Assembly (NCBI GenBank): GCA_038223055.1
Contig: JBBRHF010000009.1
Location: forward strand, 1-46,101
Direction of reading: 5' to 3'
Source of the DNA: JBBRHF01 sp038223055
GTDB taxonomy: Bacteria; Actinomycetota; Actinomycetes; JACCUZ01
Length of the DNA stretch: 46,101 nt
The notes under the pieces are model-generated. The model was not told the origin of the DNA. It saw only the letters and a program-made list of their open reading frames with translations, and searched no databases. Made by a program: the position numbers and the translations under genes. Below, piece after piece: positions 7,596 to 18,113 of this stretch. Each line of letters starts with the position of its first letter. Positions within the stretch are counted from its first letter, which is position 1.

Positions 7596-10500
7596 GTGCT
7601 CGTCGTCCACCGCGCCGAAAGCGGCGCCGCGCTGGCCCGCGGCCTCGCCGAGATCCTGGCGACGCCTCCCCGCGACCCCTTCGCCCGCGAGGTCGTGGCG
7701 GTGCCGGCCAAGGGAGTCGAGCGCTGGCTGGCGCAGCGGCTGTCCCACCACCTCGGAACCGCATCCGGCGACGGCATCTGTGCCAATGTCAGGTTTCCCT
7801 GGCCCAGCACTCTGCTCGACGAGGCCCTGCAGGAGGCCTCGCCGGGGCATGCGGCGGCAGTGCGGCGGTGGGCTCCGGCGAGCGCGAGGTGGCCGCTGCT
7901 CGAGGTCGTGGACCGGTGCGCGCCGCGCGAGCCGTGGTGCCGCGCGCTTGGGCAGTACCTCGGCGCCGACGGCAGTGACCCCGGCGACCCCGGCGACACC
8001 AGTCGCAGCAGCGGCGGCAGCGGCAGCGGCAGCGGCGACAGCGGCGCGGACAAGGGCCGGCGGCTCGCCGTCGTCAGCAAGCTGGCCCGGCTCTACGACG
8101 ACTACGGCCAGTCACGTCCGGAGATGCTGCGCGCCTGGGCCGACGGGCGCGACGAACTCGGCGACGGCATCACACTGGACGAGGACCTGCGCTGGCAGGC
8201 CGAGTTGTGGCGACGGCTGCGCACCCAGCTGGCCACGCCCTCCCCGGCGGAGCTGCTCGAGGCCGCCTGCTCCCGGCTGCGCGACCAGCCGGCGCTGTGC
8301 GCCCTGCCGGAGCGGATCTCGGTCTTCGGGGCTAGCCGGCTCTCGCCCGCCCGGCTCGCGGTCCTGGCCGCCCTCGCCGAGCACCGCGACGTGCACCTGT
8401 GGCTGCACCACGCCTCACCGGGCCTGTGGGCCAAGGTCAACGGGGCGGACGCGACCCTGCGGCGGCGCGAGGACCGGACCCGCCGCGCACTGGTCAACCC
8501 GCTGTTGAGTTCGCTGTCCCACGACGTACGCGAGCTGCAGCAGCTTCTCGCCCGCCACGCGCCGACGGCGACCGACGTCCATCACCCCGGCAAGCCGAAC
8601 CCGGGCACTCTGCTCGGCTGGCTCAAGACCGACCTCGCCGAGGACCGGCGCCGCGACCCGGCGCCCCCTCTGCAGCCGGACGACCGCAGCGTGCAGGTGC
8701 ATGCCTGCCACGGGCGCACCCGCCAGGTGGAGGTGCTGCGCGAGGTGGTCGTCGGGCTGCTCGCCGCCGATGCCAGCCTGGAGCCTCGCGACGTGGTGGT
8801 GATGTGTCCCGACGTCGAGACGTTCGCGCCGATCATCGCCGCGACGTTCTCCCTCGACGCGCAGGACGAGGCCAGCCACCCGGCGGCGCAGCTGCGCGTG
8901 CGGCTGGCCGACCGCGCGTTGCGCCAGACCAACGCCCTGCTCGCGGTGCTGTCCCAGCTGCTCGAGCTCGGGACGGCACGCCTGACCGCCTCCCAGGTGC
9001 TCGACCTCGCCGGCACGCCCGCCGTGCGTCAGCGCTTCGGCTTCGACGACGACGAGGTCGAACGGCTGACCGACTGGGTGGTCAGCGCGGGCGTTCGGTG
9101 GGGGCTGCACCGCGATCACCGGCGCGCCTGGGCGCTCGGCGGCGTCGGGCAGGGCACCTGGCGCGCCGGGCTGGACCGGCTGCTGCTGGGCGTGGCGATG
9201 GAGGACGCCTTCCAGACTGTGGGGGACGTGGTCCCGCTCGACGATGTAGACAGCGCCGGCATCGACCTCGCCGGACGGCTCGCCGAACTGGTCGACCGGC
9301 TGGACGCGGCGCAGTCGACCCTCGCGGGCCGGCACACCGCCGAGGAGTGGATGTCGGCGCTGGAGGAGATGGTGCTCGGGCTGGCCGCGCCGACCCCCGA
9401 CGCGACGTGGCAGCAGCTGCAGCTGCACGGGGAGCTGGCCGACCTCGCCGAGGCCGCCGCCGGCAGCTCCGCTCTGCTCGGCCTGGCCGACATCCGCTCG
9501 CTGCTCGAGGACACCCTGTCCGGGCGGCCGACGCGGGCCAGCTTCCGGACCGGTTCCCTCACCGTCTGCACGCTGGTGCCGATGCGCTCGGTGCCGCACC
9601 GGGTCGTGTGCCTGCTCGGCCTGGACGACGGCGTCTTTCCCCGGCAGAGCAGCCGAGACGGCGACGACGTGCTCGGGCGCGACCCCTGGGTCGGCGAGCG
9701 TGACCCGCGCAGCGAGGACCGGCAGTTGCTGCTCGACGCCATCTGCGCGGCGGAGGAGCACCTGGTCATCACCTACACGGGGGCCGACGAACGCACCAAT
9801 GCGCCCGTGCCGCCGGCGGTGCCGCTGGGTGAGCTGCTCGATGCGCTGGACCGCACAGCGAGCGCCATGGGCGACCGGCGGGTCCGTGATGCCGTCACCA
9901 CCCGGCACCCGCTGCAGCCGTTCGACCCGCGCAACTTCACTCCGCTCAAGCTGTGCACCCCCGGCCCGTTCAGCTTCGACCCGCTGGGGCTCGCCGGCGC
10001 GCTCGCCGCCGCCGGCCCACGCGCCCGACCGCCCAAGTTCCTCACCGCGACGCTGCCCGAGCGTGCGGCCGGGGACATCGCGCTCGCCGACCTGCAGCGA
10101 CTGCTCGAGCACCCGGCCCGCGGCTTCCTGCGCCAGCGGCTGCAGGTCGCCGTGACCAGGGCCGAGGAGGATCCGGCCGACGACCTGCCGGTCGAGCTGG
10201 ACGGCCTGCAGCTGTGGGCGGTCGGCGAGCGGGTGCTCACCGAGCGGCTGGCCGGGCTGGACCCGGCGGCCTGCATGGCCCTCGAGGCCAGCCGGGGAAG
10301 CCTGCCGCCGGGCCGGCTCGGGACGACCAGCCTGGGCAAGATCGGCCGCATCGTGGACGCGCTGGTCCGGGCCTCGGCCGCGGAGCGCGAGCACGCGCCC
10401 GAGTCCTACGACGTACAGATCGACCTGCCCGGCGGCACCACCCTGGCCGGGGCCGTCGGCGGCGTCCGCGGCGACGTGTTGCTGTCCCTCACCTACTCCA

Positions 10501-11012
10501 CGCTGGCCGCTCGGCACCGGCTGCATGCCTGGGTAGGCCTGCTCGCCCTGACCGTCGCGCACCCCGGGCGGCAGTGGCGGGCAGTCACCATCGGCCGCGC
10601 CGGGAGCGGCGCCCAGCGCAGCCTTCTGGGGCCGCTGACCGCCGTCGACGCCACGACGGCGCTGGCGCAGCTCGTGGCGCTCTATCGAGCCGGGCTGCGC
10701 TGGCCGCTGCCGGTGCCGGTCAAGACCAGCCACCGCTACGCCGCCCAACGCCGCCGGCGGATGCGCGTTGCGGGCGCCCGGACGGCCGCGGCGAACGAGT
10801 GGGTGAGCGCTAAGTACCCCGGCGAGGCCGCCGACGCCGAGCACGCGCTGGTCTACGGGCCCGACGCTGCGCTCTCGATCCTCACCGACCAGGCTCCGGC
10901 ACCCGATGAGGGCGGACCCGGGTGGCCCACCGAGGAGACCGACCGGTTCGGCCTGCTCTCACGGCGGCTGTGGACCCCGCTGCTCGAGGTCGAACGGATC
11001 GAGCGGTCGTGA
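7596..11012 (+). CDS. recC: Exodeoxyribonuclease V subunit gamma (RecC)
   Basis: A 1138-residue RecC-like subunit of the RecBCD helicase-nuclease, which processes double-strand breaks for recombination. The N-terminus LVVHRAESGAALARGLAEIL, then FAREVVAVPAKGVERWLAQRL and the CANVRFPWPSTLLDEAL region, are typical. Further on, HACHGRTRQVEVLRE and VCLLGLDDGVFPRQ match the inactivated helicase fold of RecC. I start it at the GTG at 7596 (GAGGGA about ten bases upstream), where homologues begin; the open frame to 7467 adds an unlikely leader. Around residues 128-150 there is a Gly/Ser/Asp-rich low-complexity insert. The stop overlaps recB by four bases (GTGA). Confidence 0.93.
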   Translation: MLVVHRAESGAALARGLAEILATPPRDPFAREVVAVPAKGVERWLAQRLSHHLGTASGDGICANVRFPWPSTLLDEALQEASPGHAAAVRRWAPASARWPLLEVVDRCAPREPWCRALGQYLGADGSDPGDPGDTSRSSGGSGSGSGDSGADKGRRLAVVSKLARLYDDYGQSRPEMLRAWADGRDELGDGITLDEDLRWQAELWRRLRTQLATPSPAELLEAACSRLRDQPALCALPERISVFGASRLSPARLAVLAALAEHRDVHLWLHHASPGLWAKVNGADATLRRREDRTRRALVNPLLSSLSHDVRELQQLLARHAPTATDVHHPGKPNPGTLLGWLKTDLAEDRRRDPAPPLQPDDRSVQVHACHGRTRQVEVLREVVVGLLAADASLEPRDVVVMCPDVETFAPIIAATFSLDAQDEASHPAAQLRVRLADRALRQTNALLAVLSQLLELGTARLTASQVLDLAGTPAVRQRFGFDDDEVERLTDWVVSAGVRWGLHRDHRRAWALGGVGQGTWRAGLDRLLLGVAMEDAFQTVGDVVPLDDVDSAGIDLAGRLAELVDRLDAAQSTLAGRHTAEEWMSALEEMVLGLAAPTPDATWQQLQLHGELADLAEAAAGSSALLGLADIRSLLEDTLSGRPTRASFRTGSLTVCTLVPMRSVPHRVVCLLGLDDGVFPRQSSRDGDDVLGRDPWVGERDPRSEDRQLLLDAICAAEEHLVITYTGADERTNAPVPPAVPLGELLDALDRTASAMGDRRVRDAVTTRHPLQPFDPRNFTPLKLCTPGPFSFDPLGLAGALAAAGPRARPPKFLTATLPERAAGDIALADLQRLLEHPARGFLRQRLQVAVTRAEEDPADDLPVELDGLQLWAVGERVLTERLAGLDPAACMALEASRGSLPPGRLGTTSLGKIGRIVDALVRASAAEREHAPESYDVQIDLPGGTTLAGAVGGVRGDVLLSLTYSTLAARHRLHAWVGLLALTVAHPGRQWRAVTIGRAGSGAQRSLLGPLTAVDATTALAQLVALYRAGLRWPLPVPVKTSHRYAAQRRRRMRVAGARTAAANEWVSAKYPGEAADAEHALVYGPDAALSILTDQAPAPDEGGPGWPTEETDRFGLLSRRLWTPLLEVERIERS

Positions 11013-14000
11013 CCCGGGCTGCGACCTCGCCGGTCACACCGGCCACGGGATCGACGTCGGACCCGTCGGCCTTCGACCTGCTGGGCCCGCTACCGGAGGG
11101 CACGACGGTGCTGGAGGCCAGCGCCGGGACCGGGAAGACCTACACGATCGCCGGCCTGGTCGCCCGCTACGTCGCCGAAGACAAGGCCGCGATGGACGAG
11201 ATGCTCGTCGTGAGCTTCAGCCGGGAGTCGACCCGCGAGCTGCGCGAGCGGGTCCGCGAGCGGCTGGTCAGCGCCCGCGACGGACTGGCCGACCCGACCG
11301 CAGTGCCGAGCCCGGACCGCCTGCTCGCCTTCTTCGCCGCGGTCGACCCGCCGCAGATCGCGGCGCGGCGGCGCCGGCTCGAGGACGCGCTCGCGGTGTT
11401 CGACGCGGCGACGGTGACCACCACCCACGGGTTCTGCCAGCAGGTCCTTCTCGCTCTCGGGACGGCCGGGGACCACGACCCCGGCGCCGCCCTCGTCGAG
11501 AACATCGACGACCTGGTGGGCGAGGTTTCCGATGACCTCTACCTGCGCAAGTGGGGCGGCGCCGACGCGGCCGCCGCGGAGATGTCCCGCGCCGACTTCC
11601 GGGCGCTGGCCCTCGCTGTGGCGAAGGACCCGGCGACCCACCTGCTGCCCGATGACCCGGCGATCGGCGGCCAGCCCGGCCTGCGGGCCCGGATCGCGAC
11701 CTCGGTCCGGCTCGAGGTCGACCGCCGCAAGCGACGCCAGCAGATCATCGACTACGACGACATGCTGCTGCGCCTGGCCCGGACCCTCGCCGACCCCGTC
11801 ACCGGCCACATCGCCCGGGCCCGGCTACGCGCACGCTACAAGGTCGTGCTGGTGGACGAGTTCCAGGACACCGACCCCGTGCAGTGGGGGATCCTGCGTG
11901 ACGCCTTCCACGGGCACCGCACGCTGGTGCTCATCGGCGACCCCAAGCAGGCCATCTACGGCTTCCGGGGCGCCGACGTGCATGCCTACCTCGAGGCCAA
12001 GCAGTCCGCGGGCCTGGTGCGCACCCTGCCAACCAACTGGCGCAGCGACGCACCGCTCCTGGACGGGATGGCCGCGATCTTCGCCGGCGCCTCGCTGGGC
12101 GACCCGCGCATCCGCGTGCTGCCCGTGCAGGCCGCTCACCCGGGTCGACGGGTCGAGTCCGTCGCGCCGGTGCGGCTGCGGGTGCTGCCTCGCGAGGGCC
12201 TGGCGCTCAACGCCTACGGGACCACCAAGACTGGCGAGGCGCGCGACGCCATCGCGCGCGACCTGGCCGTCGAGGTGGTGTCGATGCTCTCCGGCGACGC
12301 TTCGTTTCGGCCGCACGACGGTGCCCCGGCCGGTCCACTCGAGCCGGGCGACATCGCGGTGCTGGTCCGCTCCAACCATCAGGCCCAGCTCGTCCAGACC
12401 AGCCTGCGGGCCGCCGGGGTGCCCGTCGTCTTGACCGGCAAAGCCAGCGTGTTCGGCACCGCGGCGGCGGCCGAATGGCAGCTGCTGCTGGAGGCGCTGG
12501 AACAGCCACACCGCACCACCCGCGTACGACGCCTCGCGCTCGGCTGTTTCGTGGGGCTGACCGCGGCCGAGCTCGACGAGCGCGGCGACCGCTACGCCGA
12601 CGAGCTCGCGCTGCGGCTGCGGCGCTGGGGGGCCGTGCTCGAAGACCGCGGGGTGGCAGCCATGTTCGAGGCCATCTCGAAGACCCAGTCGCTGCAGCGG
12701 CGCGTCCTTAGGCAACGCGACGGCGAGCGGCTGCTGACCGACCTGCGCCACATCGCGGCGGTGCTGCACGAGGCGACCCTCGCCGGCCAGCTCGGCCGAA
12801 CCGCGTTGCTCGCGTGGCTGCGCCGCAGGCGGGCGGAGCCGGCCAGCGAGGGTGGCCAGGAGCGCAGCCGCCGGCTGGAGTCCGACGCAGCGGCGGTGCA
12901 GGTGATCACCGTGCACACGAGCAAGGGCCTGGAGTTTCCGGTCGTTCTGGTCCCCTTCGCGGCCGACCTGTGGTCCGGCCGGGAGCCGGCTACCGCGGTC
13001 TTCCACGACGGGTCGGACCGGCGGGTGCGCGACGTCGGCGGCACCGAAAGCCCCGATTGGGCGGCCCACGTCGCCCTGCACAAGCGGGAGCAGGTCGACG
13101 ACGAACTGCGGCTCACCTACGTCGCGCTGACCCGGGCGCAGTCCCAGTTGCTGCTGTGGTGGGCGCCGACCTACAACACCCCCACGTCGCCGCTGCATCG
13201 GCTGCTGCTGCACGACGATCCCTCGGTCGTCGCGCCGCAGTCCCTCGACGTACCCTCCGACACCGCGGCGCTGGAGGCGTTTCGGGTTCGGGCCGCGGGC
13301 AGCAACGGCGGGCTGGCCGTCGAGGTGGTCGCGCCGCGGCCGATTCCGGCCTGGTCCCCGCCCAGCCGGCCGCCACCAGCCCTGTCCGCCGCGACGTTTG
13401 ACCGGACCCTCGACGAGTCCTGGCGGCGCACGTCCTACAGCGCGCTAACCGCGTCGGCGCACGAGCAGGGGCCCCGCCTCGGCAGCGAGCCGGAGGTGGC
13501 GCCGACCGACGACGAGAGCGACACCGAGGCCGACCCGGCCCTCGATGCGGCGGCGGACCCGGACGGGGAGCCGGACCACCGGCTGCGGACTGTCGCGTCG
13601 TCGTGGGACGCGCTGCCCGGGGGCACCGGTTTCGGCACGCTGGTGCACGCGGTGCTCGAGCGGCTCGACGACCCCGCCGACCCGGCGGCGCTGCGCGACG
13701 TCGTCGCGGCGCTGGCCGAGCGGCACGCGCTGGGGACCGCAGCAGACCGGTCCGCCCTCACCGACGCGTTGCACGCCGGGTTGCTCGTGGCGCTCGACAC
13801 GCCGCTGGGGCCGTTGACGGCAGGCGCAGCGCTGCGCGACATCCCGGCCCAGGATCGGTTGCCTGAGCTCGACTTCGAGCTCCCGCTGGTCGGCGGCGAC
13901 GAGCCGCGACCGGGGCGCGTGCTGCTGGCGGACCTCGTGCCGCTGTGGCGGGAGCACGCCGCGACCGGGCCGCTCTCGTCCTACGCCGACGCCCTGGCCG

Positions 14001-14422
14001 GGCTCGCCCCCGCCCCGCTGCGCGGCTACCTCACCGGCAGCATCGACGCCGTGCTGCGGGTCGGGCCGCCGGAGCAGCGGCGCTACGTCATCGTCGACTA
14101 CAAGACCAACCGGCTAGGCGGCCGCGAGGAACCGCTGACGGCGTGGCACTACCGGCCCGCCGCGCTGGAGCAGGCGATGATCGAGTCGCACTACCCCCTG
14201 CAGGCTCTGCTGTACGACGTGGCGCTGCACCGATATCTGCGCTGGCGCCAACCCGGCTACGACCCGGCCATCCATCTCGGGGGCGTGCTCTATCTGTTCC
14301 TGCGCGGCATGAGCGGACCCGGCGTCACCTGTGCGGACGGGTCCCCGCCGGGGGTGGTCGCCTGGCGCCCCGCGCCCGGCCTGGTCACCGGGCTGTCCGA
14401 CCTGCTGGCCGGGCAGGGATGA
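11009..14422 (+). CDS. recB: Exodeoxyribonuclease V subunit beta (RecB), helicase-nuclease
   Basis: An 1137-residue UvrD-family SF1 helicase with a C-terminal RecB nuclease domain. Motifs in order: Walker A ASAGTGKTYT (about residues 36-45), motif II VLVDEFQDTDP, motif III LIGDPKQAIYGFRGAD, motif V ITVHTSKGLEFPVV and motif VI LTYVALTRAQ. The nuclease domain has GTLVHAVLERL, GSIDAVLR, IVDYKTN and LQALLYDVALHRYL, so the metal-binding Asp, the D-Y-K core and the Q-x-x-x-Y helix are all intact. It is therefore predicted active for both unwinding and cleavage. The GTG start overlaps the recC stop, and its own stop overlaps the recD ATG, giving one coupled operon. Confidence 0.95.
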   Translation: MTRAATSPVTPATGSTSDPSAFDLLGPLPEGTTVLEASAGTGKTYTIAGLVARYVAEDKAAMDEMLVVSFSRESTRELRERVRERLVSARDGLADPTAVPSPDRLLAFFAAVDPPQIAARRRRLEDALAVFDAATVTTTHGFCQQVLLALGTAGDHDPGAALVENIDDLVGEVSDDLYLRKWGGADAAAAEMSRADFRALALAVAKDPATHLLPDDPAIGGQPGLRARIATSVRLEVDRRKRRQQIIDYDDMLLRLARTLADPVTGHIARARLRARYKVVLVDEFQDTDPVQWGILRDAFHGHRTLVLIGDPKQAIYGFRGADVHAYLEAKQSAGLVRTLPTNWRSDAPLLDGMAAIFAGASLGDPRIRVLPVQAAHPGRRVESVAPVRLRVLPREGLALNAYGTTKTGEARDAIARDLAVEVVSMLSGDASFRPHDGAPAGPLEPGDIAVLVRSNHQAQLVQTSLRAAGVPVVLTGKASVFGTAAAAEWQLLLEALEQPHRTTRVRRLALGCFVGLTAAELDERGDRYADELALRLRRWGAVLEDRGVAAMFEAISKTQSLQRRVLRQRDGERLLTDLRHIAAVLHEATLAGQLGRTALLAWLRRRRAEPASEGGQERSRRLESDAAAVQVITVHTSKGLEFPVVLVPFAADLWSGREPATAVFHDGSDRRVRDVGGTESPDWAAHVALHKREQVDDELRLTYVALTRAQSQLLLWWAPTYNTPTSPLHRLLLHDDPSVVAPQSLDVPSDTAALEAFRVRAAGSNGGLAVEVVAPRPIPAWSPPSRPPPALSAATFDRTLDESWRRTSYSALTASAHEQGPRLGSEPEVAPTDDESDTEADPALDAAADPDGEPDHRLRTVASSWDALPGGTGFGTLVHAVLERLDDPADPAALRDVVAALAERHALGTAADRSALTDALHAGLLVALDTPLGPLTAGAALRDIPAQDRLPELDFELPLVGGDEPRPGRVLLADLVPLWREHAATGPLSSYADALAGLAPAPLRGYLTGSIDAVLRVGPPEQRRYVIVDYKTNRLGGREEPLTAWHYRPAALEQAMIESHYPLQALLYDVALHRYLRWRQPGYDPAIHLGGVLYLFLRGMSGPGVTCADGSPPGVVAWRPAPGLVTGLSDLLAGQG

Positions 14423-16332
14423 CCGCGTCCTTCCGGCCGGAGCGGGCGTTACGCGCGCGCGGGCTGCTCGCAGCGTTCAACCGTGCCGGCATCCTGTCGG
14501 CGGCCGACGTGCACGTGGCCGACCGGCTGGGGGCGATCGGCGGTGAGCCCGACGAGGCGGTGCTGCTCGCCATCGCCCTCACGGTCCGCTCGACCCGGCA
14601 CGGCTCGGTCGTGCTCGACCTCGACACTGCCGAGGAGACGACCAGCCCCGACGTCGACGCGGACGAGGCGCCGGACCTCGCCGACCCCGCGGCCGCGCTG
14701 GCCTGGCCGGCGGAGTGGGTCGCCCGGTGCGCAGCCAGCCCGCTGGTGACCGGCTCGACCAGCACGCCGGTGCGGATGCTCGGCTCGCGGTTGTGGCTCG
14801 CGAGATACTGGGACCAGGAGGCTGCGGTGGCCCGTGAGCTGCTCGAGCGGGCCGCCGCCCGCCCGGCCGATCTCGACCTCGACGTGCTCGCCGGCGGACT
14901 GGAACGGGTGTTCGTGTCGGGGCCGGACGACGATCAGCGGCTGGCTGCGGCTGTGTGCGCGCTGTCCCGGGTGAGCGTGCTCGCCGGCGGCCCGGGGACC
15001 GGCAAGACGACCACGGTCGCCCGGCTGCTGGCCCTGCTGCTGGAGCAGCACCCGGGCCGACGGGTCGCACTCGCCGCGCCCACCGGCAAGGCGGCCGCCC
15101 GGCTCGAGGAGGCCGTGCGATCCTCCACCGCCGCGTTGCCGGCCGGTGACCGCCTGCGGCTGGGCGAGCTGACCGCCACCACCCTGCACCGGCTGCTCGG
15201 CTGGCGACCGGAGGCCCGCAGCCGGTTCCGGCACGACCGGACCAACCGGCTGCCGTTCGAGATCGTGGTCGTCGACGAGAGCTCGATGCTGTCGCTGACG
15301 ATGATGGCGCGGCTGCTGGAGGCGCTACGACCCTCGGCCCGGCTGGTCCTCGTGGGCGACCCCGACCAGCTGGCCTCGGTCGAGGCGGGCGCGGTCCTCG
15401 GCGACCTCGTCGACCCGGGGAGCGCAGGCCGGCGCACGCCGGAGTTCGCGGCGACGCTGCGTGCGGTGCTGCCCACGGTCGCCGTCCATGAGCGGGCGCC
15501 GGCCCCGGACGCGCTGCTGCGCGACGGGGTCACCGCGCTGTCGACCAACCGGCGCTTCGCCGCGGACAGCAGCATCGCCCGGCTGGCCACCGCCGTCCAG
15601 CACGGGCACGGGGGCGAGGCGCTGGAGGTGCTGCGCAGCGGCGACCCCGACGTGACGCTGATCGAGGTCGATGACGACGCCCGGCCGACGGGGGCGCAGT
15701 TGGCAGGTGTTCGCGCCGACGTACAGCAGTGCGGGTCGGCCCTGTTCGACGCCGCCGACCGGGGGGCCGCGCGAGATGCGCTCGGTGCGCTCGAGCGCCA
15801 CCGGCTGCTGTGCGCGCACCGGCTCGGCCCGCGCGGGGTCGCCCACTGGAGCGCGCTCGCCGCGCGCTGGGTCGCCGAAGCGAGCCCGGGTCAGCACCAC
15901 GCAGGCGGCTCGCGCGCCGACGGCCGCTACGTCGGGGAGCCGCTGCTGGTGACGACCAACGACTACGACATCGGTCTCTACAACGGTGACACCGGGGTCG
16001 TGGTCCGGGACGGCCCGGGTGGCCTGCTGGCCGTCTTCGGGCGCGGTGGTGACCCGATCCGCGTCCCGCTGGTGCGCCTGGGCGCCGTCCGCACGATGCA
16101 CGCGATGACGGTGCACCGAAGTCAGGGCAGCCAGTTCGAGGGCATCACCGTCCTGCTGCCCCCGGGCGGGTCGGCGTTGGGAACCCGGGAGACGCTCTAC
16201 ACCGCGCTGACCCGGGCGACGGCCCGCGTGCGGGTGATCGGCTCGCCGGGCGCACTCGTGGCGGCCGTCGAGCATCCCGCGGCTCGAGCATCCGGGCTGC
16301 GGGAGCGGCTGCGGGCCGACTCGCCCTCCTGA
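14419..16332 (+). CDS. recD: Exodeoxyribonuclease V subunit alpha (RecD)
   Basis: A 637-residue SF1B helicase, the RecD subunit of RecBCD. Visible motifs: Walker A GGPGTGKTTT (about residues 193-202), APTGKAAARL, the Walker B-like VVDESSMLSL, motif III LVGDPDQLASVEAGAVLGD, and C-terminal TVHRSQGSQFEGI with LYTALTRAT. The N-terminal domain has acid-rich insertions, as in other actinobacterial RecD proteins. The ATG overlaps the recB stop (ATGA). With recC and recB this gives a complete RecBCD rather than an AddAB or AdnAB pair. Confidence 0.95.
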   Translation: MTASFRPERALRARGLLAAFNRAGILSAADVHVADRLGAIGGEPDEAVLLAIALTVRSTRHGSVVLDLDTAEETTSPDVDADEAPDLADPAAALAWPAEWVARCAASPLVTGSTSTPVRMLGSRLWLARYWDQEAAVARELLERAAARPADLDLDVLAGGLERVFVSGPDDDQRLAAAVCALSRVSVLAGGPGTGKTTTVARLLALLLEQHPGRRVALAAPTGKAAARLEEAVRSSTAALPAGDRLRLGELTATTLHRLLGWRPEARSRFRHDRTNRLPFEIVVVDESSMLSLTMMARLLEALRPSARLVLVGDPDQLASVEAGAVLGDLVDPGSAGRRTPEFAATLRAVLPTVAVHERAPAPDALLRDGVTALSTNRRFAADSSIARLATAVQHGHGGEALEVLRSGDPDVTLIEVDDDARPTGAQLAGVRADVQQCGSALFDAADRGAARDALGALERHRLLCAHRLGPRGVAHWSALAARWVAEASPGQHHAGGSRADGRYVGEPLLVTTNDYDIGLYNGDTGVVVRDGPGGLLAVFGRGGDPIRVPLVRLGAVRTMHAMTVHRSQGSQFEGITVLLPPGGSALGTRETLYTALTRATARVRVIGSPGALVAAVEHPAARASGLRERLRADSPS

Positions 16333-16428
16333 GCGCAGCCGTGAAACCGGCTTCCGTGAGAGTAGGGTCGCCTTTGCACCGAGATCACCGAATCTGTCGG
16401 TGCGGAGCGATCGAGAGGATACCCTGCT

Positions 16429-17064
16429 ATGAACCCGTCCGACACCCCGACCAGCCGGCGGGCGGCGTCCGCCGCACCCGCCGCGGCGCCCGCCCCCCCC
16501 GCGATCGCCGACCCGGGACCGCTCGGGCTCGCCGCGTTCGCGCTCACCACGTTCATGCTGAGCAGTTTCAACGCGCATCTGATCGACGCCAAGCTCGAGG
16601 CGGTCGTCTTGCCGGTGGCGCTTTTCTATGGGGGCATCGTCCAGGTGTTCGCCGGCATGTGGGAGTTCCGCACCGGCAACACCTTCGGGGCGCTCGCCTT
16701 CTCGTCCTACGGCGCCTTCTGGCTCTCCTTCGCCGGCTACGTCAAGTTCGTTGCCGGCGGGCTGCCGCCCGACCTCGCCCACCAGGCGACGGGGCTATTC
16801 CTGCTGGCCTGGACCATCTTCACGCTCTATATGACCGTGGCGTCCCGGCGGACGACCGGCGCGATCTTCGGGGTCTTCGTGCTGCTGAGCATCACGTTCG
16901 TCTGCCTGACCGTCGGCGCCCTCAGCGAGACCGTCGGGTGGACCAAGATCGGCGGCTGGCTGGGGCTACTCACGGCCCTCGGCGCGTGGTACGCGTCCTT
17001 CGCCGGGGTCACGAACGCGACCTGGAAGCGCCCGGTGCTGCCGACCTGGCCGGCCAAGGGCTGA
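16429..17064 (+). CDS. GPR1/FUN34/YaaH-family acetate permease (SatP-like)
   Basis: A 211-residue protein with six hydrophobic segments after a Pro/Ala-rich N-terminus of about 25 residues. Family motifs: GPLGLAAFALTTF at the first helix (a variant of NPAPLGL), LFYGGIVQVFAGMWEFRTGNTFGA, and SSYGAFWLSF. The family moves acetate and sometimes succinate across the cytoplasmic membrane by proton symport. The ATG is preceded by GAGAGG about ten bases upstream. It lies 96 bases after recD and is convergent with the PFOR cluster. Its presence beside PFOR and near the CoA-transferase fits a role in acetate uptake or release, which is inference from context. Confidence 0.88.
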   Translation: MNPSDTPTSRRAASAAPAAAPAPPAIADPGPLGLAAFALTTFMLSSFNAHLIDAKLEAVVLPVALFYGGIVQVFAGMWEFRTGNTFGALAFSSYGAFWLSFAGYVKFVAGGLPPDLAHQATGLFLLAWTIFTLYMTVASRRTTGAIFGVFVLLSITFVCLTVGALSETVGWTKIGGWLGLLTALGAWYASFAGVTNATWKRPVLPTWPAKG

Positions 17065-17070
17065 GCCCAC

Positions 17071-17094
17071 GTCGCCAGCCCGGTCGCCAGCCCG
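17071..17094. repeat. Short tandem repeat between convergent genes
   Basis: Two exact 12-base copies of GTCGCCAGCCCG in the 39-base gap between the permease and the DHOD-like gene. No clear terminator hairpin is seen. Confidence 0.7.
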
Positions 17095-17103
17095 GCGGCG
17101 GTT

Positions 17104-18113
17104 TCACCAAGGGCCGTAGGTGCTGCTGTTGGCCGTCCGCATCGCGCCGACGTAGCCGGCCCGCTCGTGCTCGGCCTCATGGGCGTCTGCCGGGACGGCC
17201 AGCATCCCGCGGACCTGGCCGACTCCGGTGTATCCCTTGCGGGACAGCCAGTCCGACAGGCCGTTGATCAGCACGGTCGCGTGCTCGGGTCCATGGCGCA
17301 AGAGGGCCGAGGTCGTCATCACGACGTCTGCCCCGGCCAGGAGATAGCGGGCCACGTCGGCCGCAGAATCGACGCCGGTAGTAGCGGCGAGCGAGGCCCG
17401 GACCCGCCCGTGCAGCAGCGCGATCCACCGGCGGGGCAGCCGGGCGTCGGCGGGACTGGACAGGCCCACCGAGGACACCACGCTCAGCGTCTCGGGATCG
17501 ATGTCGGGCTGCAGGAACCGGTTGAACAGCACCAGAGCGTCCGCTCCGGCCTCGTCCAGTCGCAGCGCCATCTCACCGGTCGAGCTGAAGTGCGGGCTTA
17601 GCTTGACCGCCACGGGGACGGTCACGGCGTCCTTGACCTGGGTGAGTACGTCGATGTGGCGCTGCTCCACGTCGCGGCCGGAGACGTGCCGGTCGCCCGG
17701 GACGTAGTAGATGTTCAGCTCGATCCCGGCCGCGCCGGCCCCCTGCATCGCCTTGGCGTAGGTGGCCCAGCTGCCGGGGGTGACGCCGTTGAGGCTGGCG
17801 ATCACCGGGATGTCGACCGCGGCCGCGGCCCGCTCTAGCAGGCTCAGGTAGTGATGCGGGCCGGGCTCCTCCTCAGCCGTGGACGGGAAGTAGGACAGCG
17901 ATTCGGCGAAGCTCTCGGTGCCGGCGTCGAGGATTCGCTCCGTCTCCTCCGCCTCGCGCAACAGCTGCTCCTCGAACAGCGAGTAGAGGACGACCGCGCC
18001 GACACCGGTGCCCGCGAGGCGGCGTACGGCGTCCACGCTGGTCGACAGCGGCGAGGCCGACGCGACCAGCGGGTTGCGCAGGTGCAGGCCCATGTAGTCA
18101 GTGGCGAGATGCA

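Noticed and set aside
8415..10844. 809-codon minus-strand open frame opposite recC
   Set aside because: No motifs, and recC gives a complete conserved protein on the other strand.
7596..16332. AddAB or AdnAB instead of RecBCD
   Set aside because: Three subunits in recC-recB-recD order are present, including a canonical RecD with its own helicase motifs.
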